From assembly GCA_013138735.1 (NCBI GenBank), contig WTCE01000022.1, positions 1-42,058 of the forward strand: a stretch of 42,058 bases of DNA, written 5' to 3'. Below, in pieces: positions 24,801 through 31,890 of the stretch. Within the stretch, counting starts at the first letter, position 1. Each line of letters starts with the position of its first letter. The notes under the pieces are model-generated. The model was not told where the DNA came from, did no database searches, and saw nothing but the letters and a program-made list of their open reading frames with translations. Position numbers and translations under genes: made by a program. This stretch comes from Crocinitomix sp. GTDB taxonomy: Bacteria; Bacteroidota; Bacteroidia; Flavobacteriales_D; Crocinitomicaceae.

Positions 24801-26558
24801 ATCTGAACCGGCTTCATTAATACCCGTAATTTCTACAATATTGGCACCAATAATTAGTCCTGTGCTAAAATAAATTTCCTTCGTACTTGTGTTGAAAGAA
24901 TAAGATGCTACAGGGTTCCCGTTTACTCTTACATTTAACCCAGCTTTAGAAGCCACGTGCAATGCTGTCGCCCGAATGTTAATTGAAGAAACATTTGTAT
25001 AATGCGGATTCATTCCAGGATTTACAAAGTCCACAATTGGTGGTTGCAATGCATCTGGTTTTCTGTAAATAATTTGAACCGTTTTACTATCACTACCCAC
25101 TTCATTAGTAGCAGTAACTGTAACTGTGTTTGTTCCTTCATTTAAGTTTAAAGAGGCGTTTACAACTCTCGCTGTGCCGTCATAACTGAAAGCATTTAGA
25201 TTAACTCCATTCAAGTAAACGCGAATTTGCGATTTACGATCTACGTTCAACACTGTTGACACTAATCCAAAAATATTAGACGAAGTGTAGTATGGTGTGT
25301 ACGGCGGATTAGTTATTGTAACAATCGGTGGATTTTTTGGTTCCTCCTCTTTTTGATAAATAATTATTACCGACTCATAATCAGATCCAGCTTTATTTGT
25401 TCCAGTAATCTCGAACAAGTTTTGTCCTGGATGTAAAATCACACGACTCTCAAACTGATCTGTATATGGATTAAATGTAAAGTTCGTATTGATGTTTCCA
25501 TCTTGCTTAAATGTTACTTTTTCCTTACTATCCACATAATAGATATTCGCTTTAATTTTAAAGGAATTTACTAATGTTGTATGCGGACTTGAATTCGGAT
25601 CATAAATGTCTACAATTGGTAATTTCTTTGTAACAGGATCAATAACTGGATCAGTAACAGGATCATCAAAATCATCAATATCTGGATCATCTACAACTGG
25701 ATCATCATCATATCTGCCATGGAATAAGTGGAACTTAAACGTTAAGGCTGTATAATGGTAAATATCATTGTCGAAAGAAGGTCCTCCGTTAAATTCATTT
25801 GGCATTCCGTCAAACAAATTATTACGGGTCCATGTCATTTTATGCTCTAATCCAATTGCAACTGCAGGATGAACTTGTTTACTAATTCCAAATCCAAAAC
25901 TTGGTGCCCAATCTACTTCATAGTCAAATGCATCCCCTACTAATGAGGTTTCATAATCATCATCTTGTAAATTAATGATATTTGACTGCGAAGGATTTCC
26001 AGGCAATTGGTCATAATCATAAATTGGTTCATCCAAGAAAATATCGTCATCAACCAAGTTGGTTGCTGTATGATATCCCTTAATTCCAAGTCCGCCAAAG
26101 ACGGAAAGATTCCATCCAGTATTCTGGCGCAAACGATTGGTGTTTAAAACCAACTCTATTGAACCGCTAAATAAATTGGTTCTATAATTAGGAATAAAAT
26201 AACCTAGCGAATCTTGATACGTCTGTAATGTTGGCGTACCATAAAGGTTCATCCCAACAGAAGACGCACTATCTAGTGCATAACGATCAGTTGCCTGTCC
26301 TTGAAATTGTGCGTGCAAAAAACGTGCACGTAAATCCCATGAAAAGATCTTATCTTGATTCATGCCAAACGACTTACCGAAAGTCAGTCCATATCCACCA
26401 CGAACGCGATAATCAACTTCGGTTTGCGTTGTCCAAGTTCCACCAACATTCAATCCAATGAACCATCTGGTGTCTCGGTCGTAATTAACATGATTTTGCG
26501 CAAACCCCTGACTTATTGTAAGTACCGTGAATGCTAAGAGTGTAAATATTCTAATCAT
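18879..26558 (-). CDS. 2559-aa protein: outer-membrane barrel-like N-terminus and 22 Ig-like repeats
   Basis: The start is the ATG at 26558 (MIRIFTLLAFTVLTISQGFAQ); the frame extends to a TTG at 26582, which is less likely. After the signal peptide, about 25-300 looks like an outer-membrane beta-barrel (alternating aromatic/Gly strands, ending LTFKFHLFHGRY). A DDP-rich linker leads to about 22 repeats of 85-95 aa with an xPPIVxxxxP start, LNG in the middle, GxNTVxV and a final YxIxY strand. Repeats 1-6 lack Cys. Repeats 7-19 have Cys after Asn (NxC) and at domain borders. Repeats 20-22 are Lys-rich and follow a Gly/Asp-rich linker. A non-repeat insert lies at about 20320-20605. No T9SS sorting domain is present; the tail is charged (ending GGLKRG). 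Secretion route and ligand are unknown. Confidence 0.85.
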   Translation of the reverse strand: MIRIFTLLAFTVLTISQGFAQNHVNYDRDTRWFIGLNVGGTWTTQTEVDYRVRGGYGLTFGKSFGMNQDKIFSWDLRARFLHAQFQGQATDRYALDSASSVGMNLYGTPTLQTYQDSLGYFIPNYRTNLFSGSIELVLNTNRLRQNTGWNLSVFGGLGIKGYHTATNLVDDDIFLDEPIYDYDQLPGNPSQSNIINLQDDDYETSLVGDAFDYEVDWAPSFGFGISKQVHPAVAIGLEHKMTWTRNNLFDGMPNEFNGGPSFDNDIYHYTALTFKFHLFHGRYDDDPVVDDPDIDDFDDPVTDPVIDPVTKKLPIVDIYDPNSSPHTTLVNSFKIKANIYYVDSKEKVTFKQDGNINTNFTFNPYTDQFESRVILHPGQNLFEITGTNKAGSDYESVIIIYQKEEEPKNPPIVTITNPPYTPYYTSSNIFGLVSTVLNVDRKSQIRVYLNGVNLNAFSYDGTARVVNASLNLNEGTNTVTVTATNEVGSDSKTVQIIYRKPDALQPPIVDFVNPGMNPHYTNVSSINIRATALHVASKAGLNVRVNGNPVASYSFNTSTKEIYFSTGLIIGANIVEITGINEAGSDFASTTIVYNRPDAPQPPIVTFIDPAMDPITVYVPSYNVTAKVEHVASAGNITLKINGVVSTLFSYSVSSDIMNFTTSLVEGSNVIEIKGVNTDGMDVETTTIIYRRSIPQAPPIVDITYTAVDNIEFGSPNITVVASVLNVASAADISVSVNGIPTGIFTYNTYTKVLSLPIVMNEGSNIVSISGTNVAGTDSDMRIIKYKKPVVPCPPTVNFINPPTSPHLSVVATFTVTANTTHIDSKSQIVFKQNGVLISNASYAFIGGNQIVYNATLISGSNIFEVSVENADGSDSDLAVINYEKDDEPCLIPTVGYISPVPYSTVEEPNVTIDAQINNHSPGTTVELRLNGLSQGYMVYNGETSIASKAIILLEGSNAVNVIVTNECGTNQATFTLIYEAPDAPCYDPTLTAVGETSFTTLAEEVTVVAAATHVANAGELTIKLNGSVIPFTFDAGTGTITIADVNLLIGSNAVSITATTECGSAVLVYNIIREECKEPEISGVTPVNGTTTEAESIVVNATIPNAIASDIVLILNGVSHEFSYNEGTDILTEALNLNVGSNSIEIRVENACGADVHKVAVMREVPCETIVTSLLSPASNTVTSPTDSYNVTLHASGIENVDQITATLNGATVTPSFDPISGNIVLAGLSLENGANTVVVAMSNGCSESTVTYTINYVGCEPPVIIINSIYPGMVVTEGIFNLAVIVTNVSDASDIVLLVNGLPADFDFEPVTHLLTAEFPLLDGSNRVDIQANGCETVSADATLTYETPCDKISHTLMSPSVIPTVSVESEFEITLSVFGIDNAGQIGVKLNGTSIPFMYNPDSKIITITGIDLIDGTNNVIVSMENDCSSDVVNYAIIYEGCDPPLITLGANPSTVTESLYNFQANVSNVGISGAIQVLLNDAPVPFVFDPVSGGVNANLTLAEGNNTIKVIANGCESVNKTFTVNYTIPCTAISYTLGSPSSLSAESAEGSYNINLVVQHVNTGGINVTNAGLPIPFTLSGSILSINGINLKDGANTIVVRLVNPCSNENITYTITHDDCSTPSVNLSANALTAGAPIYNFVGTVTNIDAKAQLLLTLNGAVKPFAFDVGSGTVTAMLNLNEGVNTIQLTANGCETATNKIQVTYTLPCTPVSYSLVSPSTLVSETEEESIALSLNTSNVSAETISATLNGSTVAHTFTGGVIAIASIPLVEGSNTVAITFGNECSSETVTYTIDHDHCDIPEIIINGLTDGMVLVEQDLVFFATILNIEDPGDIILRFNGVAVPFEYDMGMQQLEAPLVLNDGSNEIEIVVNGCERVTGGVNVVYDAPCAPPTYTMVSPTESEVTVEGDTYTVSLTVENVTADQVTVTLNGASIDFTYSSGTVIFEMPYISLPTNTAVVTLENDCGTVTVTYAVSYILEDEDCVPEVSATFAADNKTTTALSDRDLINVILNLDDGSTQLLTDVTGMTGTFSATGDKLGRCIVGVWIRSGCNMSAAGEPFGDYVANPGWDGVCEDPCSPITTSLITPNRLSTATTVNPYTIILGTTNVEDAGDVTALVNGVSRSISFDGTRVTLSGITLQAGSNTIQFNLSNDCSTETVTYTISLTIPGGIAPGEDDGGKTDGLGTDGVGTDGGGGGTKVQEAVAPKITPVSPVTKKVTVKSQTLTLKTKVINVKSKSEIKLFVNGVKTSAFNYNSSTKQMAAVIRLNQGVNSIKVEANNGKSSSLTYYITYEKQAAQQVGTGGDNGGTFGDKQGAVLTPKLTRMSPKISTSTTNKSTYVVKTLATNVMSKSNLTLTINGTKTTNFTFSSASKTMSATVRLREGANTIKVDAVNGNKKATVSYIITYKKPAKNLGTGTQQNNNGGGGQQVAKKPVFRNVNPASATKTVKTPTFVLKTKVTNVKSKSGITLTVNGVRITSFTFNSTSGEIVSTLKLKAGSNTIRISAKNGNQVATTTYTVKYVASGGTMKPADDKKEDDKKTLGEPSNKGGLKRG
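18960..25640. repeat. Array of about 22 Ig-like domain repeats inside the giant gene
   Basis: The repeats are about 265-290 bp each and strongly diverged at DNA level, so they are visible mainly in protein. Between about 20610 and 23060 two domain types alternate: A (CSxExVTYTI) and B (ANGCExx ... YxxPC). This gives a two-domain unit of about 540 bp. Boundaries are approximate. Confidence 0.8.
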
Positions 26559-26648
26559 ACGCCTAAATAAAATGTTTCGCAAGGTAAGGATTTTGTTCGA
26601 AAAGGTTTTGGCCTTTCTTGCTTAAATGATGTTATGCATTTTTCGTAC

Positions 26649-26656
26649 CAAAGTTA
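26649..26656 (-). promoter_or_regulatory. Candidate -7 box for the giant gene
   Basis: On the minus strand it reads TAACTTTG, matching TAnnTTTG, about 90 bp upstream of the ATG at 26558. No TTG box was found at the usual distance. Confidence 0.35.
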
Positions 26657-26755
26657 TAAAAATGACCGATAAATGGTTAGTTTTTTCGGATGAAAGGTGT
26701 TGGGGATTGTTTGCTAAATCGTTTAAATTTCCGTGTTATGTGTGAAGTGTTATGT

Positions 26756-26836
26756 GTTTAGTATTTAGATCGCTGCGCTGTTAGTACTTAGATCGCTCTC
26801 CGTCAGCTGACGGATTGCTGTTAGATTTTAGACTTA
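26756..26836. repeat. Dispersed extragenic palindromic repeat
   Basis: Two copies of a TTAGATCGCT motif are followed by GTTAG-type ends, and a perfect 14-bp palindrome, CCGTCAGCTGACGG, lies at 26800-26813. A related element (CTTAGATCGCTTCGCT ... GTTAG) is found at 41222-41279, also beside gene-free repeat DNA. Confidence 0.6.
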
Positions 26837-26876
26837 GTTTTGGAATTAAGATCATTCAACCATTTGAGCTTAAAAA

Positions 26877-27302
26877 TCATTTCACTTTAGTCCACGTCTT
26901 TGTATCAAACAGCCATCCTATGTATCCGCGGACTTTTAGGGTGCCATCTTCTATCCATAATTTGCAATCGTAGGTTTTACCGACTTTTGGATCGTAGATA
27001 TAACCACCGCTCCATTCGCTGTCTTCATAAGAGAAACCGTGCAAAATATCAATACCCATTATAGGGCGTTTCGCCAATTTTTGATCGGGGTTATGTTCGT
27101 CAATTTTTGCTTTGCCATCTTCGTCTGTTGGCTCTGCAATCCAAACAACTCGGCCACAGAACTTACCGTTCTTTTTGTAGATTTCAACTTTGGCGTCTTC
27201 AATTTGCGTGAGCCATGTACCTATCACGGCTGTCGATCCTGCTTGGCTAACTCCAATAAAAGGGAGCAGTATAAATGCTATGAGTAGCGTGCTTTTGAAC
27301 AT
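26877..27302 (-). CDS. Exported DUF2147-family protein
   Basis: The 141-aa protein has a signal peptide (about 1-21, ending GVSQA) and one DUF2147-type domain: IGTWLT near the start, VEIYKKNGKFCGRVVWI, a GIDILHGF segment, WSGGYIYDPKVGKTYDCKL and a final RGYIGWLFDTKTW. DUF2147 proteins are small beta-rich secreted or periplasmic proteins of unknown function. It is the last of three closely spaced minus-strand genes (29624 to 26877) that may form one operon. Confidence 0.8.
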   Translation of the reverse strand: MFKSTLLIAFILLPFIGVSQAGSTAVIGTWLTQIEDAKVEIYKKNGKFCGRVVWIAEPTDEDGKAKIDEHNPDQKLAKRPIMGIDILHGFSYEDSEWSGGYIYDPKVGKTYDCKLWIEDGTLKVRGYIGWLFDTKTWTKVK

Positions 27303-27378
27303 ACGACAATAATAGGGAAAAAAATATTCTTTCGCGGTTTTTTTGATTAAAAGCTATAATTCTGAGTGCTATTTTGAG

Positions 27379-28878
27379 TTATAATTCAAATGTACCGACC
27401 ATCATCACATATTTATAGTCCAGAATTCCTCTTGATTTATTTTTAATCAATTGGATGCCATAATGGAGAAAAGTTCTGTCATACAAATAAATTATTTTGG
27501 AATGAGAAGATTTCACTTTATTTTTTGGATGATACTTTACGATTGTCTGGTTATATTTTCGTGGAAAAATTCTTCCGGCTGCATTCAATTCGTTAAACGA
27601 TAATCTCGCATTTTGGAAGTTTAAGATCCCCGTGTATGCAACCGAATCGGCATCTGAATAAACAATATTCATGTAATTATCATTGAATTTGTCATCCTCT
27701 TTGAATGCATGCATTTTAATTTGCCGATCCCAAACAATATTGCCTTCGTTATCGAAATTAACGATCATTTGATATAATCTGCCGTCATATTCGGATGGAA
27801 AGAGTCTATAGATTTCAGGGGAAAAGTATACATACCCAATAAAAAGGCTGTGCCCATTTGCGCGCGCAATCAATTGTCCTTTACTAATAACAGGAATAGC
27901 CATTGTCCTATATGTGGCATTGGGAATAATTCCTTTCAAGGGTGTTTTTTTTAAAAGATTATTGTAATCATCAAAATCTTCTGAAGTGTACTTTTTCTCA
28001 TAACGCAGCACCCCATCTGTAAACCGCTGATAGCTGATGCCGCCCTCTTTTACATTTTTGTGATATACACTATAATATTCTTGATAAAAATTCGATATAA
28101 CGTAAACTTCATCCTTATCAAAACCACAATCAGCTAATGGATGGATTAAAGATTGGTCTGCGCCTTTCCTAGTTAATTTGGTCGTTTCCTGTTCACCGCT
28201 TTCTATATTCTTTTTCACAAGATGAATGTCATACTTCCTGCTATTATCGTTCTTGAAAAGAATCAAATAATTTTCACCTGATTCGTCAATTTTACTATCA
28301 AGAACTTGCAAAGGTTTTCGCATTTCACCAACATCAATAAATTCAATTTTATATTCTTTTAACTCGAAATCAAATTGCGTGATAGAATATTGAAGATCTG
28401 CGTGATTTCTGATGATATACGGATTGTCGAGCGAAAGATCTGAATGAATAATGTCCCCAATTTTTTTCAAATTAAAAGTGAACTGAGAGCTAGTAGCATT
28501 AATTAAATCGAACTTTTCAAATTGACAATCACCATAATTATTCGTAAAAAACAGATATGCCACGCCGGAATCTACCTCAATTGCATTAAAATAAACTTCT
28601 GACTCATAAACTAAATCAGACTGATTTCTGACATTTAAATCATTATCTAATAGGGTATAATTTACAATAGTTTTACCCTCTGTTACCCCAGTGCCCGAGG
28701 CCATAATTAAAACACCTTGTCCTTTCAGAGAAAGTACTTTGTATTGTAGTTCATTGGACGTCTCTAATTCTTTATAATTATCATAAGTAGTTTGCGCTCT
28801 TAAGTTGTTTGCAAAGAATACCAGCAAAAATAAGCAGATGATCTTTAGTAAACTACGTGGAATGAATGCATATTTCAT
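27379..28878 (-). CDS. Exported protein of unknown function (499 aa)
   Basis: A signal peptide (MKYAFIPRSLLKIICLFLLV, ending LRAQ near residue 29) is followed by a beta-rich sequence with many short strands such as GQGVLIMASG, YLILFKNDNS and DEVYVISNFY. The spacing hints at a propeller-like or repeated-strand fold, but no named family is recognised. There is no T9SS sorting domain; the protein ends KYVMMVGTFEL, so it is probably periplasmic or bound to the outer membrane. Gaps of 59 bp to the upstream gene and 76 bp to the downstream gene suggest co-transcription with the DUF4412-like and DUF2147-like genes. Confidence 0.65.
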   Translation of the reverse strand: MKYAFIPRSLLKIICLFLLVFFANNLRAQTTYDNYKELETSNELQYKVLSLKGQGVLIMASGTGVTEGKTIVNYTLLDNDLNVRNQSDLVYESEVYFNAIEVDSGVAYLFFTNNYGDCQFEKFDLINATSSQFTFNLKKIGDIIHSDLSLDNPYIIRNHADLQYSITQFDFELKEYKIEFIDVGEMRKPLQVLDSKIDESGENYLILFKNDNSRKYDIHLVKKNIESGEQETTKLTRKGADQSLIHPLADCGFDKDEVYVISNFYQEYYSVYHKNVKEGGISYQRFTDGVLRYEKKYTSEDFDDYNNLLKKTPLKGIIPNATYRTMAIPVISKGQLIARANGHSLFIGYVYFSPEIYRLFPSEYDGRLYQMIVNFDNEGNIVWDRQIKMHAFKEDDKFNDNYMNIVYSDADSVAYTGILNFQNARLSFNELNAAGRIFPRKYNQTIVKYHPKNKVKSSHSKIIYLYDRTFLHYGIQLIKNKSRGILDYKYVMMVGTFEL

Positions 28879-28937
28879 GAAAGCGAAGTTAAGAGGATAT
28901 TCAAACCTCTGTTCTTTTAAAGGGGGAATTAATACCC

Positions 28938-29624
28938 TTATTCCTCTTCTTCCTCATTTACCAACTGCATCAATGGCGATTCGGAAAAATCTTTAGCGGC
29001 ATAAGTGCTTGGAATCTCAAACTTATACTTAGATGGTGGATCATCACTAATAAATGTAGCCTCCTGTGTCATAGTTAAACCATATGACGTTGTAACAATT
29101 CGTAGTGGAAATCCGGCAACTCCTTGGATAGATAATGCACTTACGAAACCAATGTCTGCAGCTGTATTGACATTAATTTTGGTTGTGGTCCAATATTCAG
29201 TTACGGTTTCACTTGAATCTGTGGTTTCAGTAACAATATATTTTAAGCACTTATAGCCCATGATTTTTTCCTTGACTTTCGTAGTTTCAACAACTACCTC
29301 AGCAGTTGATTCCACTTCGTCCGCTGGATCATCTTCTATTGTGTAAACTATCTGATTATCATCATCAATCATGACCGTTTTGTCTGTTGCGATATCAACA
29401 ATAAAATCATTCAAAAAAGAACCCATCCCGCCGTTTAAACTCAATCGAAATTTTTTATCGCCAAAATAATAATGACAATCTGAGAAACCAATCATGGCCA
29501 TGTAGTCTGCACCTTCGCCTTCATAAGAAAATTCATATTTAATTGTCCCTTGAAAATCGTCTGATTGAGAATAAGAAAGGATTGGCAATAGGAATACTGC
29601 GAGGATTAAAAGTGTGTTTTTCAT
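28938..29624 (-). CDS. Exported DUF4412-like protein
   Basis: The 228-aa protein has a signal peptide (MKNTLLILAVFLLPILSYSQ). It begins with a GTIKYEFSYEGEG strand, followed by DCHYYFGDKKFRLSL, DIATDKTVMIDDDNQIVYTI, a KEKIMGYKCLKYIV motif and EYWTTTKI. This order (a strand, a stored value, then an xIxGYKCxKY motif and a WTT strand) is typical of the DUF4412 family of periplasmic or surface proteins of unknown function. The C-terminus is a run of glutamates. It is the first gene of a likely three-gene minus-strand operon. Family assignment is by eye and moderate. Confidence 0.6.
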   Translation of the reverse strand: MKNTLLILAVFLLPILSYSQSDDFQGTIKYEFSYEGEGADYMAMIGFSDCHYYFGDKKFRLSLNGGMGSFLNDFIVDIATDKTVMIDDDNQIVYTIEDDPADEVESTAEVVVETTKVKEKIMGYKCLKYIVTETTDSSETVTEYWTTTKINVNTAADIGFVSALSIQGVAGFPLRIVTTSYGLTMTQEATFISDDPPSKYKFEIPSTYAAKDFSESPLMQLVNEEEEE

Positions 29625-29883
29625 AGTAATGCAATTATAGATTTAGCAGGGGCAACTATTTTAGTTATACGAATATAAGTTTATTTCAGAAATTGTTACA
29701 AGACAGCTTTGAGAAATTATAGATCAGTCACAATGTCCTTTGCCAGAGGCTTCGGCCGTCGGTGAAACTTGGGAAGGAATTAGTTGTTCATTTATCGCCA
29801 TTCAAAACGTACTATTATTCTCGTCCGTAACAATTAGTCTTGATCCGAAAGTTGAAAATCAGAATAATCTCATATCAGGACAT
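29625..29883. other. Intergenic region without recognised genes
   Basis: It holds the minus-strand promoter region of the DUF4412-like gene near 29640-29700 (CAATTATA near 29631 is one mismatch from an inverted TAnnTTTG box). A short GC-rich inverted motif (GGCTTCGGCC) lies near 29748. No ORF of note was seen. Confidence 0.4.
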
Positions 29884-29913
29884 AAAAAATCCCCTCGGTA
29901 AACCGAGAGGATT
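29884..29913 (-). terminator. Terminator of the lipocalin-like lipoprotein gene
   Basis: A stem of AATCC and CTCGG against CCGAG and GGATT with loop TAAA (one internal mismatch) is followed on the minus strand by a run of six Ts. It lies 21 bp past the stop codon at 29934. Confidence 0.85.
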
Positions 29914-29933
29914 AATATTATTATAAAAGCAAA

Positions 29934-30362
29934 CTATTGCTTCTCAAAAGTAGATACTGTTGAACCAGCACCTGGCTCAAGCTCCGTGATGACAAGTTTA
30001 GTACTTGTCAACTCATCAATAGTCTTTGACCAGATATCTGTAGATCCCATTTCATCCTTAACTTGCAAAGTTACTCCATCATTTATTACATTATAAACAT
30101 CCGTACTTGTGTTCGTTCCTAAAGAAGTAACGAAGGTAGTAGTCAAATTACAAAATTCGTCATTTTTCAATTTACACCCATCAAATACGTAAGTTGCAGA
30201 TGTGATAAAACCTGCTTCCAATATGTCTACAGTTACACCGTCTTCTGTATAATTAATAGAGGTAGCTTTCCATGTACCGTCTAATTTTTTAACTGCTGCT
30301 TGGTTTTTGTTACATGAAACTGCCATCAAAGCAATCGTTGCGAACATCAATAATTTTTTCAT
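29934..30362 (-). CDS. Lipocalin-like lipoprotein
   Basis: The 142-aa protein has a lipoprotein signal, MKKLLMFATIALMAVSC, with the lipidated Cys at 17. A beta-rich body opens with LDGTWKATSINY, the usual first strand of small lipocalin-like domains in Bacteroidota, and continues with YVFDGCKLKND, TDVYNVINDGVTLQVKD and a final TKLVITEL strand. It is likely anchored in the outer membrane facing the periplasm. It has its own promoter-like box at 30386 and terminator at 29884, so it is probably a single-gene unit. Ligand unknown. Confidence 0.72.
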   Translation of the reverse strand: MKKLLMFATIALMAVSCNKNQAAVKKLDGTWKATSINYTEDGVTVDILEAGFITSATYVFDGCKLKNDEFCNLTTTFVTSLGTNTSTDVYNVINDGVTLQVKDEMGSTDIWSKTIDELTSTKLVITELEPGAGSTVSTFEKQ

Positions 30363-30385
30363 TTTTCCTTATTTTAAAGTTTATT

Positions 30386-30393
30386 CAAAGGTA
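30386..30393 (-). promoter_or_regulatory. Candidate -7 box for the lipocalin-like lipoprotein
   Basis: The minus strand reads TACCTTTG, an exact TAnnTTTG match, 23 bp upstream of the ATG. A perfect palindrome, CCTTTTAAAAGG (30413-30424), sits where a -33 element or operator would lie. Confidence 0.5.
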
Positions 30394-30501
30394 CGACATA
30401 TAGGAAAATCCACCTTTTAAAAGGGGCTTAGAATCATTCCATATTAGGGTCGATTATTGAATGAAAAATCACATTCCAAATAAGGCGTTTAGCAAGCAAT
30501 T

Positions 30502-30747
30502 TTAAGCCAATTCGTGGACCTCATAAAACAGATGTTGGCACATTGGAAATGATTTAACGATATCCAATAATTCATCCCGATTATCCAGATGAAGTTCCAT
30601 CCAAATATGTGCCATTGTTTTATCCATAAAAACCTGTGTTAGGATTTTTTCACGCATTAAGACGGCCATGCGCTCTTGCTCGTACTTTAATACCTCAGGA
30701 GTAAAAACACGTTCTTCATTTCTTCTAAAATGTACTAGAAATTTCAT
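30502..30747 (-). CDS. Muconolactone-isomerase-like dimeric alpha/beta-barrel protein
   Basis: The 81-aa cytosolic protein shows the pattern of the MIase/ferredoxin-like small barrels: strand KFLVHF, helix EVLKYEQERMAVLMREKILTQ with interruptions, strand AHIWMELHL, then DELLDIVKSFPMCQHLFYEVHELA. The LxxIVKSFP and final VHELA segments resemble the C-terminal part of muconolactone isomerases. Catabolic neighbours are absent, so a catabolic role is doubtful; such domains also occur as stand-alone proteins of unknown role. It lies 54 bp downstream of the T9SS gene on the same strand. Confidence 0.6.
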   Translation of the reverse strand: MKFLVHFRRNEERVFTPEVLKYEQERMAVLMREKILTQVFMDKTMAHIWMELHLDNRDELLDIVKSFPMCQHLFYEVHELA

Positions 30748-30801
30748 TAAATAAAGATACTGAAAATTGTCTATCTGTTTGGAAAAAGATGCGGGAGTAA
30801 C

Positions 30802-31731
30802 TTATTCTTTAACGAAGGATTTTACCGCGGCACCTTGCTGGGTATAAACTTTAAGATGATAATTCCCTGAGGGAAAACTGGAAACATCCACCTGGTTTAA
30901 TTCTGCACTGCTTGCATAGATTCGCTTGCCTTGGATATCATATACCTCTACTCTTCGAATTTCACTATTAGGAGCATCTATATAAATAATATCTGCAGTT
31001 GGATTTGGGTATATGGTTAATGCAACAGGATTTTCTTCATCAATGCCAAAAACCAAATAATCATGCAGCACCAAATCGTCAAACATTAAGCCGTCTTTGT
31101 CATCAAAAACACTATCACTAATGAAAGAAAAACGAAACAAAACAGTATCTCCTGCTTCCCAATCAAAAAACTCATGTCCTCCTGATAAATCAATATTGAA
31201 AAATTTCCATTCTCCGCTTTCGCCAGTAAAAAAGACACTATCGGTGCCTCCTGGCCCTTCGTCATACATTTCGATTGGCCAATTATAGGGCTCGCCGTCC
31301 CAGTCTACTCCAACTAAAGTATCATCAGAAATCAGCACCCATGATTCTCCATTATTCGGGGAAAATTCAATTTTACCAAAATCGTTCCCTTCATCTGAAT
31401 CCACAAAATAATTACCGTGCAAACCACTTCCATAATCAAACCCTGTCGCTATCTCATGCATAAGAATAAATGAGGAGGTATCATTAATTGGATAACTGCT
31501 GGTTGAGTCTGTGATGATAACATTGGGAGACGACGAAGCGGCAGTAAAAACCGTCTTGTTCGGCGTTGCAATTTGCCATAAATTATCTGGATTGGCTATT
31601 GTATCCGGATAAATGTATTCGAGATTAAGATCTGTATCAAAATCCAAATAGGTGGAGTATGGATACTCTTCGAACCATTGACTGAATGTGATTGTTGGAA
31701 TTAGAGCTAGGAGGAGGAGTGTGCTTTTCAT
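30802..31731 (-). CDS. Secreted protein with T9SS type A sorting domain
   Basis: The preferred ATG at 31731 starts a normal signal peptide (MKSTLLLLALIPTITFSQ), giving 309 aa; the frame extends to a TTG at 31767 but that region is extragenic-repeat DNA. The body (about 20-225) is Asp/Trp-rich and jelly-roll-like, with segments FDYGSGLHGNYFVDSDEGND, GKIEFSPNNGESWVLIS and DGLMFDDLVL. That resembles domains describing an exposed edge or binding face in Bacteroidota secreted proteins. The last 80 residues (LTIYPNPTADIIYID ... GNYHLKVYTQQG) are a type A sorting domain. No catalytic motif was identified; surface binding or degradation of a polymer is possible but not shown. Confidence 0.78.
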   Translation of the reverse strand: MKSTLLLLALIPTITFSQWFEEYPYSTYLDFDTDLNLEYIYPDTIANPDNLWQIATPNKTVFTAASSSPNVIITDSTSSYPINDTSSFILMHEIATGFDYGSGLHGNYFVDSDEGNDFGKIEFSPNNGESWVLISDDTLVGVDWDGEPYNWPIEMYDEGPGGTDSVFFTGESGEWKFFNIDLSGGHEFFDWEAGDTVLFRFSFISDSVFDDKDGLMFDDLVLHDYLVFGIDEENPVALTIYPNPTADIIYIDAPNSEIRRVEVYDIQGKRIYASSAELNQVDVSSFPSGNYHLKVYTQQGAAVKSFVKE

Positions 31732-31736
31732 TTTTT

Positions 31737-31769
31737 CAATTATCAATGGGCAATGAACAATTATCAATG
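31737..31769. repeat. Short direct repeat (CAATTATCAATG, twice, 21-bp period)
   Basis: Two identical 12-bp copies lie at 31737-31748 and 31758-31769, immediately upstream of the secreted-protein start at 31731. This may be low-complexity extragenic DNA or a regulatory direct repeat. Confidence 0.5.
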
Positions 31770-31805
31770 TGTTGGATGATTATAAAATGATAACGGAAAA
31801 AATGC

Positions 31806-31852
31806 GGAGATGGTTGGTAAACGGTATTGATTCATTATCCCTAGCCATCTCC
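31806..31852 (-). terminator. Inverted repeat after the hybrid regulator gene, possible terminator
   Basis: GGAGATGG (31806-31813) pairs with CCATCTCC (31845-31852) across a 31-base loop. No T-run follows on the minus strand, so termination is uncertain. Confidence 0.35.
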
Positions 31853-31890
31853 TACATAAGGTAATCGTATTTATTCGGGATCCATTCATT

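Larger units (their letters stand above)
26559..26876. other. Intergenic region with dispersed palindromic repeat
   Basis: This 318-bp stretch holds a promoter-like box for the giant gene (26649-26656) and a repeat element (26756-26836). No gene was seen. Confidence 0.5.
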
